In this document: positions 36,591 to 45,223 of the stretch, one piece after another
Layout: each line of letters starts with the position of its first letter
Position numbering within the stretch: position 1 is the first letter of the stretch
Source of the DNA: Vibrio sp. HA2012
GTDB taxonomy: Bacteria > Pseudomonadota > Gammaproteobacteria > Enterobacterales > Vibrionaceae
Direction: 5' to 3'
Length of the DNA stretch: 64,000 bases
Assembly (NCBI RefSeq): GCF_002812955.1
Contig: NZ_PFXK01000001.1
Location: 496,001 to 560,000 of the forward strand
Position numbers and translations under genes: made by a program
Notes under the pieces: model-generated
Database searches by the model: none
What the model was told of the DNA's origin: nothing
What the model saw: only the letters and a program-made list of their open reading frames with translations

Positions 36591-39401
36591 ATGTCCTCTC
36601 CCCGCTTTCTTGTTGGTATCGATCTGGGGACGACAAATATTGTCGTCGCCTACGCTGAAATAAACGATAACCTGCAGCACGCTCCCGTCAGCCTGTTCGA
36701 AATCGACCAGCTGATCGGCGCTGGCGAAGTCGTGCGTAAACCCCTTCTTCCTTCTTTTCGTTACCACCCCGCTCAGGGACAGGTATCCCCGGATGATATG
36801 GTTCTGCCATGGGAAATCAGACCGGTAACCGGTGATATTTCACAGGCTATTATCGGTGAATGGGCTCGTGAGCTGGGGGCAAAAGTTGAGGGACGGCAGG
36901 TATCCAGTGCCAAAAGCTGGCTCTCACACCAAGGGGTTGACAGAGAATCCGGGATCCTTCCCTGGGTCAGCAGTACGGATACTGAAAAAGTCTCTCCTGT
37001 GATTGCCAGTGCCAGCTATCTCAACCATGTCCGACAGGCATGGAACTACCATCATCCCGGAGATCTGCTGGAAAAACAGGATGTTGTAATTACGGTTCCG
37101 GCGTCCTTTGATGAAACAGCCAGAAAACTAACCCTGAAAGCAGCTCAACTCGCCGGACTTCCGGATGTCGTGCTGCTGGAAGAACCTCAGGCAGTCTGCT
37201 ATGACTGGTATGCCCGTCACGCAGAACAGGCAAAAGAAACACTGTCTGATATTCCGCTGATCCTGGTCTGTGATGTGGGTGGCGGTACCACAGATTTAAG
37301 TCTTATCGAAGCAAAACTGGCGGATGATACGTTAACCCTGAACCGTATCGGTGTCGGTGACCACCTGATGTTAGGGGGTGACAATCTGGATCTCGCTCTA
37401 GCACATATGGCCGAACAACGCCTGAATAAGAACAAAAAACTCACGGCTGCAGGACTGACAAAACTGATCCAGCAAACACGCAATGCTAAAGAGCGGCTGT
37501 TAGCTGCTGATGCACCGGATACGATTAAGATCACTCTGCTGGGAAGCGGCTCGAAACTGCTTGGCGGAGCCAGAAGCATCAGCGTTACCAGAGATGAAGT
37601 ACATCAGATCACTCTGGACGGATTCTTCCCGTTCACCTCATTGTCACAACGACCGGATAAACGCAAAAGCGCCGTAGTTGGATTCGGTCTGCCCTATGTC
37701 GCTGATCCTGCCGTCACTAAGCATATTGCAGAATTTATCAGCCAGCATCAGCCGGTTTCTAGAGCTGCACTCGGACTGGATGAGCAGACCGAAGAACCGG
37801 CAATACCTGTCGGACTGCTACTGAATGGTGGCGTGTTTAATAGTGACATTGTCACAAAAAGACTGACATCCGTTCTGGAAAACTGGCGCGGTACTCCTCT
37901 TACACTTTTAGATAACCCTCATCCTGACTGGTCAGTTGCCCTTGGAGCCGTTGCTTTTGCCAAAGCAAGACGCGGGGCACAACTAAAAATTGGTGGAGGT
38001 GCAGCCCGTTCCTACTTTCTGCATCTTCAGGAAAAAAACCGGAGTGGTAAAGCACTTTGTCTGTTGGCCAAAGGGACCGAAGAAGGACATGAAATTCGTC
38101 TCTCCGGACGCAGATTTGCGCTGACTCTGGATGAACCAGTCCGATTCAACCTTCTGACGTCCACACACAGTATACTGACAGATAACACCCCAGCACAAAA
38201 CGGCATCGTGGTTAATACCGACCCGGATCTTTTTACACCGCTTCCCCCCTATATCGCAACACTTGATAGCGGTGCGGATAACAACATCCTGCACGCCAAT
38301 CAAAAACAACGTGAAGAAGTCCAGCTTGCTTGTCAGTTAACCGAAGTCGGTACACTTAAAATGGAATGTGTCAGTACCAGCGACAACAACCGGCGCTGGG
38401 CTCTGGAATTTGAGATAAGAAACAAACAATCCGGAGAGGAACAACAGGCACTTTCCCCCCAATTGTCACAGGCAATCGAACTGATTACCCGGATATACAG
38501 CGGAAACAAAAAAAATGCCGATAGCAATGCCATTAAAACCCTGACCAGAGAGCTGGAAAAATTGCTGGGGAAACGGGATGAATGGGATTGTGTTACCAGC
38601 AGAAAATTATTCGATACATTTTCTGCAGGAAGAAAACGCCGCCGCCGTTCTGAACTGCACGAAAAAAACTGGCTACGCCTTGCCGGATTTACTTTGCGCC
38701 CCGGCTTCGGTGATCCTGCCGATAGGTGGCGGACAGAACAGATCTGGTCTCTGTATCAGCAGGGCATCCAGTTTAAAAACCATCAGGGCTGGAGTGACTG
38801 GTGGATCTTCTGGCGCAGAGTCGCCGGAGGTCTGAGTCAGGAGCAACAGGAAACCATTCTGGCCGATCTGGCTAAATATCTGCATCCCGGTTCACTGAGA
38901 AATCCCAAAGTAGCCAAAGAAGCACAGGAAATGTCCTATGAAGCCATGGTTCGCCTTGCTGCGTCTCTGGAACATCTGGACGTGGAAGATAAAATTCTGC
39001 TCGCCGGATGGTTTAAAAATAAAGCCTTAAACCAGAGCCAGCACGCTCAGGCACACTGGTGGGCTTTAGGACGGCTTGCATCCCGTTCCCTGATGTACGG
39101 CAGTCAGCATGGAGTGATCCCAAGAGAACAGGTTGAGCAATGGTTGCCACAGCTTCTGCAGCAGGACTGGAATAACGAACCTATGGCAGCGTTTGCAACG
39201 GTGATGATGTGCAGGAAAACCGGAGATCGCTTGTTTGATATTTCTGACCATTACCGGATCCAGGTCTGCGAAAAACTGAAAAACAGTAAAGTGCCGGATG
39301 CCTGGTACACTCTGGTTCAGGAAGTGAATGCACTCTCAGACTCTGACTCCCGTAAAATATTTGGAGACAGCCTGCCGCAGGGATTGTATCTGGTTAGATG
39401 A
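36591..39401 (+). CDS. Hsp70-family protein with C-terminal DUF3731 extension
   Basis: The product is 936 residues. The first 600 are an Hsp70 closely similar in plan to its upstream neighbour (GIDLGTTNIVVAYAE, TVPASFDETARKLTLKAAQL, VCDVGGGTTDLSLIEA, LLLNGGVFNSDIV), including the same non-DnaK insert (SHQGVDRESGILPW). A linker near 620 leads to a helical C-terminal region (about 640-936, DUF3731), with LRLAGFTLRPGFGDPADRWR and QAHWWALGRLASRSLMYGSQ. AGGTAATA precedes the ATG, 12 bp after the first Hsp70. The paralogues share more with each other than with DnaK, suggesting an old duplication. Role unknown. Confidence 0.92.
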   Translation: MSSPRFLVGIDLGTTNIVVAYAEINDNLQHAPVSLFEIDQLIGAGEVVRKPLLPSFRYHPAQGQVSPDDMVLPWEIRPVTGDISQAIIGEWARELGAKVEGRQVSSAKSWLSHQGVDRESGILPWVSSTDTEKVSPVIASASYLNHVRQAWNYHHPGDLLEKQDVVITVPASFDETARKLTLKAAQLAGLPDVVLLEEPQAVCYDWYARHAEQAKETLSDIPLILVCDVGGGTTDLSLIEAKLADDTLTLNRIGVGDHLMLGGDNLDLALAHMAEQRLNKNKKLTAAGLTKLIQQTRNAKERLLAADAPDTIKITLLGSGSKLLGGARSISVTRDEVHQITLDGFFPFTSLSQRPDKRKSAVVGFGLPYVADPAVTKHIAEFISQHQPVSRAALGLDEQTEEPAIPVGLLLNGGVFNSDIVTKRLTSVLENWRGTPLTLLDNPHPDWSVALGAVAFAKARRGAQLKIGGGAARSYFLHLQEKNRSGKALCLLAKGTEEGHEIRLSGRRFALTLDEPVRFNLLTSTHSILTDNTPAQNGIVVNTDPDLFTPLPPYIATLDSGADNNILHANQKQREEVQLACQLTEVGTLKMECVSTSDNNRRWALEFEIRNKQSGEEQQALSPQLSQAIELITRIYSGNKKNADSNAIKTLTRELEKLLGKRDEWDCVTSRKLFDTFSAGRKRRRRSELHEKNWLRLAGFTLRPGFGDPADRWRTEQIWSLYQQGIQFKNHQGWSDWWIFWRRVAGGLSQEQQETILADLAKYLHPGSLRNPKVAKEAQEMSYEAMVRLAASLEHLDVEDKILLAGWFKNKALNQSQHAQAHWWALGRLASRSLMYGSQHGVIPREQVEQWLPQLLQQDWNNEPMAAFATVMMCRKTGDRLFDISDHYRIQVCEKLKNSKVPDAWYTLVQEVNALSDSDSRKIFGDSLPQGLYLVR

Positions 39402-39492
39402 CGACAAACCTTAAATTGATATGTTATTACAATGCATTTTATGGTTTAATCCCATCCATTAGATGATACTAATTTATAGATAAGGATCTACA

Positions 39493-39840
39493 ATGGCTGA
39501 CAAATCTTATAATGACATGAATAAAAAGCAACGTGAACTGGGTCTGGCTTTCCGTGAAGCCAGTACCGACACGATGAACGCATTTATCAATCTGAGCAAA
39601 ACAACAATGGCTGATGGGGCTTTGTCTACCAAAACAAAAGAGCTGATGGCTGTCAGTATCGGTATTGTGTTGCGTTGTGACAATTGTATTGCCGCTCACG
39701 TACGTGCAGCTCTGAAAGCCGGAGCCAGCCGGGAAGAGTTGGTTGAATCAATCAATGTGGCAATCGTAATGGGCGGTGGTCCTGCATTGACATACGGTAT
39801 TCAGGCACTTGAAGCCGTTGATGAGCTGGCAGCGCTATAA
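39493..39840 (+). CDS. AhpD-like carboxymuconolactone decarboxylase family protein
   Basis: The product is 115 residues, helical. The AhpD signature is present: a conserved Glu in KTKELMAVSIGI, then CDNCIAAHVRAALKAG with the CxxC pair and His. Proteins of this group act as thiol reductases or peroxidase partners rather than decarboxylases when the CxxC is kept, as here. AAGGA precedes the ATG. It starts 91 bp after the Hsp70 operon and probably has its own promoter. A bidirectional terminator follows at 39900-39949. Confidence 0.9.
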   Translation: MADKSYNDMNKKQRELGLAFREASTDTMNAFINLSKTTMADGALSTKTKELMAVSIGIVLRCDNCIAAHVRAALKAGASREELVESINVAIVMGGGPALTYGIQALEAVDELAAL

Positions 39841-39875
39841 CTACGCCGAAGCCGCCTTACTACATGATTTGACAC

Positions 39876-39895
39876 CGGTACACGAATTTGTACCG
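39876..39895. repeat. Perfect inverted repeat after the AhpD-like gene
   Basis: CGGTACA-CGAATT-TGTACCG forms a 7-bp perfect stem, 36 bp after the stop. It lacks a T run, and a stronger terminator follows. It may be an mRNA-end stabilising hairpin or a protein site. Confidence 0.4.
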
Positions 39896-39899
39896 AGGC

Positions 39900-39949
39900 A
39901 AAAAGCGGGTTCTTCAATGGATTAAACCATAAACAGAATCCGCTTTTTT
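39900..39949. terminator. Bidirectional terminator
   Basis: AAAAAGCGGGTTCT pairs with AGAATCCGCTTTTTT (one G-T pair) across a loop of about 21 bases, with T runs on both strands. It separates the rightward AhpD-like gene from the leftward DUF2947 gene. Confidence 0.85.
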
Positions 39950-39962
39950 ATTTCCGATTCAG

Positions 39963-40439
39963 CTAATCTGCCCGTTTACCAAGTTTCACTCTGCCATCAC
40001 TGTGAAACCAGAGAGCCTCATCTCTGCGACGGCCAATTAGAATCGGACCATCATCAAAAAACAAAAAGTTCTTCCAGTTACGTTTAAACACATCCCATTT
40101 GGTTTCAATCACATTGTATTTTTCATAACAGAAATAAACAGTGACATCATCCTGCCAGCGGATATGTTCCATGATTGCTGCCGGTAGCTGCGGATCATCC
40201 GATTCCCAGGCCTCCATCCACTGAATATCATTTATCCAGCTTTGAGTTTTAGAAGGCCAGTCACTGCTGCTCAACCGCTCAGCATCAGGACTCTGAGCAC
40301 TGATATTATCTTTCCATAACTGCGCCGAGCGAACCTGATCCATCGGTTTAATCAGCTCAAGGTCATCAACCGGAACAGGCATAGACTGATGGGTAAAAAT
40401 CCACTTACGTGGATAATCGTTCAAGGAAATATAGGCCAT
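39963..40439 (-). CDS. DUF2947 family protein
   Basis: The product is 158 residues, soluble and rich in Trp and Asp (MAYISLNDYPRKWIFTHQSM, WINDIQWMEAWESDDPQLPA, FKRNWKNFLFFDDGP, ALWFHSDGRVKLGKR). The look is that of DUF2947, a small family seen in vibrios and relatives; the fold recalls SMI1/KNR4-like or immunity proteins, but that is only an impression. It is the last gene of the leftward ycjX-ycjF-tyrR-rimJ-like run, 37 bp after the acetyltransferase. Function unknown. Confidence 0.75.
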   Translation of the reverse strand: MAYISLNDYPRKWIFTHQSMPVPVDDLELIKPMDQVRSAQLWKDNISAQSPDAERLSSSDWPSKTQSWINDIQWMEAWESDDPQLPAAIMEHIRWQDDVTVYFCYEKYNVIETKWDVFKRNWKNFLFFDDGPILIGRRRDEALWFHSDGRVKLGKRAD

Positions 40440-40476
40440 ATACTGTAATTCTTTTCTCTGTCTCTCAACTCAATAC

Positions 40477-41061
40477 TTATCTTGTTCTGTCCTGCCAGCC
40501 AGTATTGATTAATGCTGTCGTATTGTGGTCTTCCCACTTGCCGTTGATCAGCAGATAATCTTTGGCATAACCTTCCTTCTGAAAGCCGGAAGCCTCCAGA
40601 ACCGCCTCACTTTTCCGGTTTCTCGGCATATAGCTGGCCGTTATTCTGTGTATATTCTGCACGTTAAACATCCAGTTACAGGCCAGCCGTAGTGCCGTAC
40701 GCATAATTCCTTTGCCCTGCATATCCTCATCCAGTGAGTAACCCACGCTGCAGGAATGCAGCGGAAAACGATTCAGGTTACTGAAAGAGATGGTTCCCAG
40801 CATACGGTTGCTGGCTGTATTGATAATCAGGCAGTAAAAACCCAGTTCCATCAGATGCAGTTCATTCAGTTTAATCAGTTTCTTACGCCATCCTTCCAGA
40901 GTGTAAAATCCCTCTTCCCGCATAGGTTCCCAAGGCTTAAGGTGCTCTTTATTACGCAAAAAATAATCCGTAATCATATGTGCATCCTCTGCCCGGGCCA
41001 GACGTACCTGAATATTCCCTTCCGTCTCATTCATACTTTTAAATGTCAGTTCTCGCCACAT
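40477..41061 (-). CDS. RimJ-like ribosomal-protein-alanine N-acetyltransferase
   Basis: The product is 194 residues, GNAT fold of the RimJ/RimL type. Visible family strings are LKPWEPMREEGFYTLEGWRK, FSNLNRFPLHSCSVGYSLDE, DMQGKGIMRTALRLACNWMF (acetyl-CoA loop), NIHRITASYMPRNRKSEAVL and GFQKEGYAKDYLLINGKWED. These match E. coli RimJ, which acetylates the N-terminal Ala of ribosomal protein S5. I chose ATG 41061, which overlaps the tyrR stop by one base (TGATG); an internal ATG at 41034 is an alternative. Coupling to tyrR is translational. Confidence 0.88.
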   Translation of the reverse strand: MWRELTFKSMNETEGNIQVRLARAEDAHMITDYFLRNKEHLKPWEPMREEGFYTLEGWRKKLIKLNELHLMELGFYCLIINTASNRMLGTISFSNLNRFPLHSCSVGYSLDEDMQGKGIMRTALRLACNWMFNVQNIHRITASYMPRNRKSEAVLEASGFQKEGYAKDYLLINGKWEDHNTTALINTGWQDRTR

Positions 41062-42608
41062 CAATGTTTCGTAATTCCATAATCTCTGAGTTTGTTCGCG
41101 ACTGAAGTATGTGATACCCCCAGCCGTTTCGCCAGCTTACGGCTGGAAGGAAATGACTGATATAGTCTGTCCAGAACCTGAGCTTCATAATGCTTCATTA
41201 TGTCATCCAGAGAACCTTCCAGATTAACACCTATCAGCCCCGATACGGCATGTTCCACTTTAGGCAGACGGAAATGGTCTATTGTCAGTTGGTCATCCGT
41301 TAACTGGGTCATTGCCCGCAGTACCATATTATCCAGCTCACGGATATTTCCCGGCCACTGATAAGCCGCAAGTTCATCCAGAACCGAAACATCAACCGGT
41401 GGCTTGGACACCCCCAGTTGCTGAGCATATTTCGACAGAAACAGATCAAACAATACCGCTACATCATTCGGCCGCTCACGCAGTGCCGGAATAGTGATGC
41501 TCAGCACATTCAAACGATAATAAAGATCCTCCCTAAACCGTCCTTGTTCCGTCAGTTCAGCAAGATTCTGTTTGGTTGCAGCAATGACCCGTACACTAAC
41601 GTGGATCTCATGCTCTTCACCAACGCGGCGAAAAGTACCATCCTGCAGAAAACGCAGCAGCTTGATTTGCAGATGCGGACTCATTTCACCGATTTCATCC
41701 AGAAATACCGTCCCGCCGTCTGCCTGTTCAAATATACCTTTATGTCCGACATGCTGATTAAAGGAACCCGGAGCATGACCAAACAGTTCTGTTTCAGCCA
41801 CATCATCCGGCATAGCCGCACAGTTCAGCACCAAAAATGGGTTTGAGGCTCTTTCTGAGCGGTTATGACAAGCTTTTGCCAGCATCTCTTTGCCTGTACC
41901 GGTTTCCCCTTCGATAAGCAGAGGCTGATCCAACATTGCCAGTTTCTTTGCCTGAGCCAGCATCGCCTTATGGCGGTTCGAAACACCGACAAAGTGGTCA
42001 AATCCCAGATTATTACTTTCCGGCAGAAAACTGGCTCCGGAGTTATCTTGTACATTCGCTCTGAGACTAATCACAGCACCTGCAATAGTACTTTCTCCGG
42101 ACAGCTCTTCTGTAATATAAACGGGCATAATCTCCATGATATAATCGAGACCATCCAGAACCATCGCTTCCCGCTGCCGCTGTCGGTGTTCATCCAACCA
42201 GCGTGAATATCCAAAACCCGGCAATAACGTGGTAACCTGAATCCCCAGCAGCGCATCTCTGGATTTAGAAAACAGAGCCTCAGCAGCATGATTCACCATA
42301 TCCACCTCCCCCTTCAGGCTGACTGACAGCACCGGATCAGGAAGATTAGAAAGAATAGAATCCAGTTCTGTGGTATGTCTCTCACTGGGCATAAACTGAA
42401 TTTTCCTGACATCACTGACTCCGGAAATTCTCCGGATCTGAGCCATCAACTCGCGGAAAGTATCAAAATCAATTTCAGGAAAATTGAGGTAAATAATACC
42501 GCTGACATCGATCTCGATCCCACGTAAATCAATATTGCGGGAAGCAAGGATATCAAGCAGCTCGCGGGTTAAACCCAGCCGGTCTTCACAAAGAACCTCA
42601 AGACGCAC
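41061..42608 (-). CDS. tyrR: Aromatic amino-acid regulator TyrR
   Basis: The product is 515 residues (E. coli TyrR 513). Domains in order are N-terminal ACT (MRLEVLCEDRLGLTRELLDI), PAS (about 80-190), AAA+ ATPase with Walker A GETGTGKEM and Walker B GGTVFLDEIGEM, and a C-terminal Fis-type helix-turn-helix (SRKLAKRLGVSHTSVANKLR). The GAFTGA loop of sigma-54 activators is replaced by HAPGSFNQHVGHKG, as in TyrR proteins that work with sigma-70. It senses Tyr, Phe and Trp and controls their synthesis and uptake. The GTG start has AAGGA upstream, and a TyrR-box-like site lies in the leader. Confidence 0.94.
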   Translation of the reverse strand: MRLEVLCEDRLGLTRELLDILASRNIDLRGIEIDVSGIIYLNFPEIDFDTFRELMAQIRRISGVSDVRKIQFMPSERHTTELDSILSNLPDPVLSVSLKGEVDMVNHAAEALFSKSRDALLGIQVTTLLPGFGYSRWLDEHRQRQREAMVLDGLDYIMEIMPVYITEELSGESTIAGAVISLRANVQDNSGASFLPESNNLGFDHFVGVSNRHKAMLAQAKKLAMLDQPLLIEGETGTGKEMLAKACHNRSERASNPFLVLNCAAMPDDVAETELFGHAPGSFNQHVGHKGIFEQADGGTVFLDEIGEMSPHLQIKLLRFLQDGTFRRVGEEHEIHVSVRVIAATKQNLAELTEQGRFREDLYYRLNVLSITIPALRERPNDVAVLFDLFLSKYAQQLGVSKPPVDVSVLDELAAYQWPGNIRELDNMVLRAMTQLTDDQLTIDHFRLPKVEHAVSGLIGVNLEGSLDDIMKHYEAQVLDRLYQSFPSSRKLAKRLGVSHTSVANKLRDYGITKH

Positions 42609-42625
42609 GCATCATTCCTTAAAGG

Positions 42626-42643
42626 TGTAAGAAAAAGTTGACA
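42626..42643 (-). promoter_or_regulatory. TyrR-box-like operator upstream of tyrR
   Basis: TGTAAG-AAAAAG-TTGACA on the plus strand fits the TGTAAA-N6-TTTACA TyrR consensus with two mismatches and keeps the essential outer TG and CA. It lies 18-35 bp before the tyrR GTG, suggesting autorepression. Confidence 0.6.
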
Positions 42644-42677
42644 GCTAGTGTAATAAAGTAAATTTTCCAGTCAAGAA

Positions 42678-43703
42678 TCAAATGCTCTGTTTCAGACTGA
42701 GAATAAGTTGTTTACGGATTTCACTCAGCCGCATCCGATTATCATTGTGCCATGGGATAGGTCGCAGCAGTGATACAGCCCTTATACCCAAACGGGCAGT
42801 CAGCAGCCCGACCCCAAAACCCTGAGCAACACGGGCAGAAACTTTACCGGCCAGATCCACAGATAACAGATCCATACCGGTATCGGTCACCACTTCAGAG
42901 ACACCCGCTGCCGCCATATTCAGCAACACCAACCGGAATAAACGGATACGGGACCAGTATCCCAGTTCCACACCATAAATATCTGCCAACCGATCAATCA
43001 GTTTAAAATTACGCCAGGCAACCAGCAACATATCAGCCGTCGCCAGCGGGCTGACAGCCACGAGTACTGCCGCTTCTGAAGCAAAACGAGCAATCAGTTT
43101 TCTGGCTTGTTTATCCTGCAGACTGAGCACCATACCGTCATACATAGCCAGAATATCACTATCACTGTGAGCACCATGAATACTGTTCTGCCAGCGCTCA
43201 AATGCCGGATGTTCTTCAGCAAGATGACTTTGTTTGGCCAGCTTTTGACAAAAGCCCCGGCCCCTTCCGATACTGTCGCTGCCCTGCAGTTGCTCCCCCT
43301 GCTCCTGGACGGAAAAATGCCGGCGCAACTTCCTCAGTTTCCATAGTTCTCTACCGATAGCCGTCAGACCTAATCCAGCCAGAGAAGCAATAAATGCTGA
43401 CCAGCCGATACTCAGCCAGTCTCCATTCTGTACTGCGCTCATCACCGTATCAACAGTCTGCCAGCCAATCAGGCCAGCAAAAGCCGTGACAATTCCGCCT
43501 GTACGCCATTTTCTTTTTCCGTCAGGCCGGATGATCTCCGTCAGTTTTTCTTCCGGGTAAGAACGGCTGTCCTCCGGTAATTTATCCGGCACAAACGAAT
43601 TCTGAGTCTGAAATGTCTGTGCTGCTGTCAGCTCATCCGCACTCTTTTTATCCGGTTCATCCAGTGTCTGGGTGTATATCTGTCTGGATTTTATCTGGCT
43701 CAT
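42678..43703 (-). CDS. ycjF: YcjF family membrane protein (DUF697/TIGR01620)
   Basis: The product is 341 residues. A hydrophilic N-terminus (about 1-65) is followed by two membrane segments ([40 protein letters not shown]). A conserved C-terminal region comes next ([60 protein letters not shown]). Its ATG overlaps the ycjX stop by 4 bp. The ycjX-ycjF-tyrR order is the same as in E. coli, where the first two belong to the Psp envelope-stress regulon. No pspABC genes are present here. Function is unknown; it likely partners the YcjX GTPase. Confidence 0.9.
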   Translation of the reverse strand: MSQIKSRQIYTQTLDEPDKKSADELTAAQTFQTQNSFVPDKLPEDSRSYPEEKLTEIIRPDGKRKWRTGGIVTAFAGLIGWQTVDTVMSAVQNGDWLSIGWSAFIASLAGLGLTAIGRELWKLRKLRRHFSVQEQGEQLQGSDSIGRGRGFCQKLAKQSHLAEEHPAFERWQNSIHGAHSDSDILAMYDGMVLSLQDKQARKLIARFASEAAVLVAVSPLATADMLLVAWRNFKLIDRLADIYGVELGYWSRIRLFRLVLLNMAAAGVSEVVTDTGMDLLSVDLAGKVSARVAQGFGVGLLTARLGIRAVSLLRPIPWHNDNRMRLSEIRKQLILSLKQSI

Positions 43704-45088
43704 TTCAATTTATCTCCGATCAGGTACTGTAGTGCCTTATCCATTCGCAGATGAGGTAACGGCGTATCCGTTTCTGCCGGCATCGGTCTGAAGCTGATAA
43801 ATTCAAACCCTTTTTCCTGCCAGAAACCGGCATCAGGAAGCTTACCCGGAACATCGCCAGGAAACAGCGTTATCGCCTCACCAGATAAAGTTACGCCCTG
43901 AATGGCGGGAACAGACTGGCTGCCACTGGTGACAAAACCAGTAGTCGTCGAACGCACCGATGCCATGCTGATACAGTGCATCTCAATGCCTTCAAAGGCG
44001 GCATTCTGCCATGCAGGATGTACCATCTGCTGAAGGAGAGAAACCAGAGCGCTATGTTGCTCAGGCGTGATATGGTCCGCTTTTGTAGCCGCAAACAGCA
44101 CCTTATCTATCCGTGGAGCAAATACTCGTTTCAGTAAAGAATTTCTGCCATAGCGAAAGCTTTTCATAATCTGTTCCAGTGCATTTTTCATATCATGGAA
44201 AGATTCATGACCGGCATTCAGCGGCTGTAAACAATCGACCAGCACAATCTGTCGGTCGAAGGTGGAAAAATATTGTCGGTAGAAAGTCTTCACTACCTTT
44301 TGCTGATACTCTTCATAACGGGCTTTGAGCATCCCGTAAACAGAATGTTTACCGGCCTTCTGTAACGCCTCTTCCCGGCCAGTAAACGACAAGGGAAAAA
44401 ACTGCAGCACAGGAGCTCCCTCCAGCTCACCCGGCAGAACAAACCGTCCGGGCTGAACCCAGTGCAAACCCTCTTCCTTGCACTGATGCAAATAGCTCGT
44501 GTACATAGCAGACAAATCAGCCAGATGTTTTTCATCCGCATCGGCAAATGGATCAAGGCCGGCAACCCGCTCCAGCCACTGACGGGCAAACTGTTTTCGC
44601 TTTCCCTTCAGACACTGAAACTGTGATTGACTCCATTCACGATAATTCATATCAAGAAGCGGCAAATCCAACAGCCATTCCCCCGGATAATCAACAATAT
44701 CCAGATACAAAGTGGCAACGTTAGACAGCAGACTCTTTGCTCCTTTTTGAGGCTTATAGCGGATGGCCAGCCTTATCTCACTGACATCCCGGGTAGGCTC
44801 TGGCCAATGCGCTGGACTCGAATGCAACGCACTGAGCGCTTCATCATAAGCAAAACGCGGCACCAGCATATTGGTCTGAGGAACCCGTTTTGCCCCAATC
44901 ACTTTTTTATCCCGGGCGGCAGTAAATAACGGAAGCTGATCATGTGTGGCAGTAAACAGAAGTTGATTGACCAGTGAAGTGATAAAGGCGGTTTTTCCAG
45001 CACGAGACAAGCCCGTTACAGCCAAACGTAAATGGCTGTCCGTACCACGCAGAATAAAGTCATTGACTTCCTGACGGATCTTTTTCAT
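43700..45088 (-). CDS. ycjX: YcjX family P-loop GTPase/ATPase (DUF463)
   Basis: The product is 462 residues. The P-loop is [20 protein letters not shown] near residue 30. A Walker B-like segment is [20 protein letters not shown], and a guanine-specificity-like string KADH lies in [23 protein letters not shown]463 proteins bind GTP and are stress-induced in E. coli (phage shock). ATG 45088 is preferred, with AGG 5-8 nt upstream; GTG and TTG codons lie just before it. It is the first gene of the leftward ycjX-ycjF-tyrR run. Confidence 0.9.
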   Translation of the reverse strand: MKKIRQEVNDFILRGTDSHLRLAVTGLSRAGKTAFITSLVNQLLFTATHDQLPLFTAARDKKVIGAKRVPQTNMLVPRFAYDEALSALHSSPAHWPEPTRDVSEIRLAIRYKPQKGAKSLLSNVATLYLDIVDYPGEWLLDLPLLDMNYREWSQSQFQCLKGKRKQFARQWLERVAGLDPFADADEKHLADLSAMYTSYLHQCKEEGLHWVQPGRFVLPGELEGAPVLQFFPLSFTGREEALQKAGKHSVYGMLKARYEEYQQKVVKTFYRQYFSTFDRQIVLVDCLQPLNAGHESFHDMKNALEQIMKSFRYGRNSLLKRVFAPRIDKVLFAATKADHITPEQHSALVSLLQQMVHPAWQNAAFEGIEMHCISMASVRSTTTGFVTSGSQSVPAIQGVTLSGEAITLFPGDVPGKLPDAGFWQEKGFEFISFRPMPAETDTPLPHLRMDKALQYLIGDKLK

Positions 45089-45155
45089 CAACACCTACTA
45101 TTACATTAATCAGAACGATATAACTATTTCCCTGAACCGACATTAATCCGGGTGA

Positions 45156-45184
45156 AATTAAGCGCGGAATATCCGCGCTTAATT
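45156..45184 (-). terminator. Long perfect hairpin downstream of the fumarase gene
   Basis: A 13-bp perfect stem (AATTAAGCGCGGA with its complement) closes a 3-base loop, 40 bp past the fumarase stop. Only three T residues follow on the minus strand, so it may stabilise the mRNA end as much as terminate it. Confidence 0.65.
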
Positions 45185-45223
45185 GGAGTTATTTATCTTT
45201 TAGCAAATAAACGCAGACAACGT

